A DNA stretch of 64,000 nt, taken from Pseudoduganella albidiflava (GTDB lineage: Bacteria; Pseudomonadota; Gammaproteobacteria; Burkholderiales; Burkholderiaceae_D). Position numbers and translations under genes: made by a program. Below the pieces are notes generated by a model, which was given only the letters and a program-made list of their open reading frames with translations, was not told the DNA's origin and searched no databases. The stretch spans positions 5,332,001 to 5,396,000 of the forward strand of contig NZ_CP036401.1 in the NCBI RefSeq assembly GCF_004322755.1, read 5' to 3'. Positions 62,750 through 64,000 of the stretch are shown here, in pieces (positions within the stretch are counted from its first letter, which is position 1; each line of letters begins with the position of its first letter).

Positions 62750-63784
62750 ATGGCGCAGCCCGATCGGCAAAACAACTTCAACCTGATCCGGTTGATCCTG
62801 GCGCTGTGCGTCATCCTGTCCCACTCCCCCGAACTGACCGATGGCGACAACCATCGCGAGCCGCTGATGTGCCTGTTCGACACGATCCCGCTCGGGTTCG
62901 CCGCAGTCGACGCGTTCTTCGTGCTCAGTGGCTACCTGATCGTGCAGAGCTGGGATCTCGCTCCCAGCGCGAAGCAGTTCCTGCGCAGCCGCATGTTGCG
63001 GATCTATCCTGGCTTCCTGGTGGCGAGCGTGATCTCCGCCCTGCTGGTCGGGCCGCTGGGTGCCGACGCCGCCGCGTATTTCACCGCATTCGATATCGGC
63101 GCTTTCGCCAGCGGGGCACTGCTGCTGCAGGCGCCCGTGGTACCGCCGGTCTTCCAGGGCACGCCGCTGCCGAAGGTAAATCTGTCGATGTGGACGATCT
63201 CGTACGAATTCGCCTGCTACCTGCTGGTGCTGGCAGCGGGACTCACCGGCGCGCTGCGAATCCGCCACTTCTGGCTGGCGATGACGCTGGCCGTCCTCGG
63301 CGCCCTGGCCCTGTCGAAAGTCGTGCATTTCGACGTGGGCTTGCTGCGGCTGCCCAGCTTCTTCCTGACCGGCGGCTGCTTCTACATCTACCGTGACAAG
63401 ATCCGCCTGGATGGCCGCGTCGCCATTGCCGTGACGGCGGCCGTGATCGTCTGCATGTTCTCGTGGAGCGCGAGCGAACTGGCGCTGGCCACCGGCGGCT
63501 GCTATGCGCTGATCTACCTGGCCAAGAAACCGTCGGCATTCCTGAACCGGTTCAACGCATTGCCGGACGTTTCGTACGGCACTTACCTGTACGCCTGGCC
63601 GATCCAGAAACTGCTGGTCTGGTATTTCCCCGGCATGTCGCCATGGCTGGTGTTCGCCATCGCCGCCCCGGCCGCCCTGGCGCTGGGCGCCGCCAGCTGG
63701 TTCGCCATCGAAAAACCGGCACTCAAGTTCAAGCGCCCGGCAGCGCCCGCCGTTCCTCACGAAGCCGACCGCGCCGCCGCCTGA
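62750..63784 (+). CDS. Membrane acyltransferase (acyltransferase 3 family)
   Basis: A 344-residue multi-pass protein. NNFNLIRLILALCVILSHSP with the catalytic histidine, GFAAVDAFFVLSGYLIVQSW and QFLRSRMLRIYPGFLVASVI are the three N-terminal signatures of the OafA/NolL-like acyltransferase 3 family, and about ten membrane helices follow, ending with a soluble tail. These enzymes add acyl groups to surface polysaccharides or exopolysaccharide. The start at 62750 has GGAGGG upstream; an ATG at 62738 adds four residues. Acceptor unknown. Confidence 0.9.
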   Translation: MAQPDRQNNFNLIRLILALCVILSHSPELTDGDNHREPLMCLFDTIPLGFAAVDAFFVLSGYLIVQSWDLAPSAKQFLRSRMLRIYPGFLVASVISALLVGPLGADAAAYFTAFDIGAFASGALLLQAPVVPPVFQGTPLPKVNLSMWTISYEFACYLLVLAAGLTGALRIRHFWLAMTLAVLGALALSKVVHFDVGLLRLPSFFLTGGCFYIYRDKIRLDGRVAIAVTAAVIVCMFSWSASELALATGGCYALIYLAKKPSAFLNRFNALPDVSYGTYLYAWPIQKLLVWYFPGMSPWLVFAIAAPAALALGAASWFAIEKPALKFKRPAAPAVPHEADRAAA

Positions 63785-63936
63785 CAGCCAACCCGCATCG
63801 CCGGCGCGTTCAACAGCCCTCTTCCCGGGCCAGCACGCGCCAGCCAGCAGCCCTATAATTGCCGCCTTCGCCGGCAAAGTCCTCGCGTGATTCCGATGGG
63901 AGATCGCGCCGGCGCATCCGCAACCACGGGAATCCG

Positions 63937-64000
63937 ATGCATGTCGTAAAACAAACCCTGACCCGCGCCGATGTTGAAAGCGCGATCGCCCAAGGCCCCC
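63937..64000 (+). CDS. Start of a gene cut by the window edge
   Basis: An ATG at 63937 opens MHVVKQTLTRADVESAIAQG and runs off the window. Twenty-one codons are too few to name a family. A TATAAT at 63854-63859 may be its -10 box, though no good -35 is seen. Confidence 0.4.
   Translation, partial: MHVVKQTLTRADVESAIAQGP

Overview
The window looks like a chromosomal segment of a GC-rich betaproteobacterium of the Oxalobacteraceae (Massilia/Telluria/Pseudoduganella type). The basis is overall gene content and similarity recalled from family knowledge, not a database search: a Burkholderiales-type 16-strand porin, GC-rich codon use, class I fumarase beside a YqhA-type membrane protein, and abundant short intergenic palindromes of the GGGGTCTGACCCC / GGGGACAGGC type. 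No rRNA and no CRISPR array are seen; two tRNA genes (Ser-GGA, His-GTG) are present.

Layout. 1-5.5 kb: a 2-aminoethylphosphonate-type ABC transporter (permease cut by the window edge, ATPase, binding protein) divergent from a porin and a GNAT gene, with repeated ATCTAGAC operator-like sites between them. 5.6-9.1 kb: a TonB-dependent receptor and an alpha/beta hydrolase. 9.3-16.3 kb: a two-gene, lower-GC cassette encoding a 1282-residue SF2-helicase-like ATPase and an unrecognised 1040-residue partner, start and stop codons overlapping; this is the best candidate for an undescribed (probably defence) system. It is followed by LysR/SDR/SRPBCC genes and flanked by two decayed fragments of a second LysR gene. 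19.5-24 kb: accessory genes, including a STY0301-like secreted protein, a PD-(D/E)xK nuclease of the PGN_0703 type, a UDG-like protein, a DUF4265 protein and a zinc metallopeptidase.

24-34.7 kb: a divergent cluster of transglutaminase-like, alpha-E and circularly permuted ATP-grasp proteins, present as two sets (split and fused forms), a predicted peptide-modification system. 34.7-42.4 kb: an AT-rich type VI secretion effector cassette (VasX/BTH_I2691-like effector, DUF6708 partner, broken tssF) lying between two direct repeats of about 1.67 kb made of the 3' end of the fused ATP-grasp/alpha-E gene plus the following transglutaminase gene; the second copy is pseudogenised. 42.4-47.2 kb: a graveyard with a large AT-rich nuclease-like gene interrupted by an in-frame stop, a decayed IS256 transposase, a fragment resembling a restriction-protein C-terminus and one intact IS256-family element with a perfect 8-bp target duplication.

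47.3-52.6 kb: a stressosome/partner-switching locus (RsbR, RsbS, RsbT) between two hybrid sensor kinases, one of which carries an RsbT-like N-terminal domain that appears to have lost its ATP-binding asparagine. 52.6-53.9 kb: a non-coding stretch with a 34-bp tandem repeat of hairpins, a large palindrome, a terminator and tRNA-Ser. 53.9-61.2 kb: housekeeping genes (acs, a chemoreceptor, yqhA-like, fumarase, murI). 61.4-64 kb: tRNA-His, an orphan Tae4/Tai4 amidase effector-immunity pair, a membrane acyltransferase and the start of one more gene.
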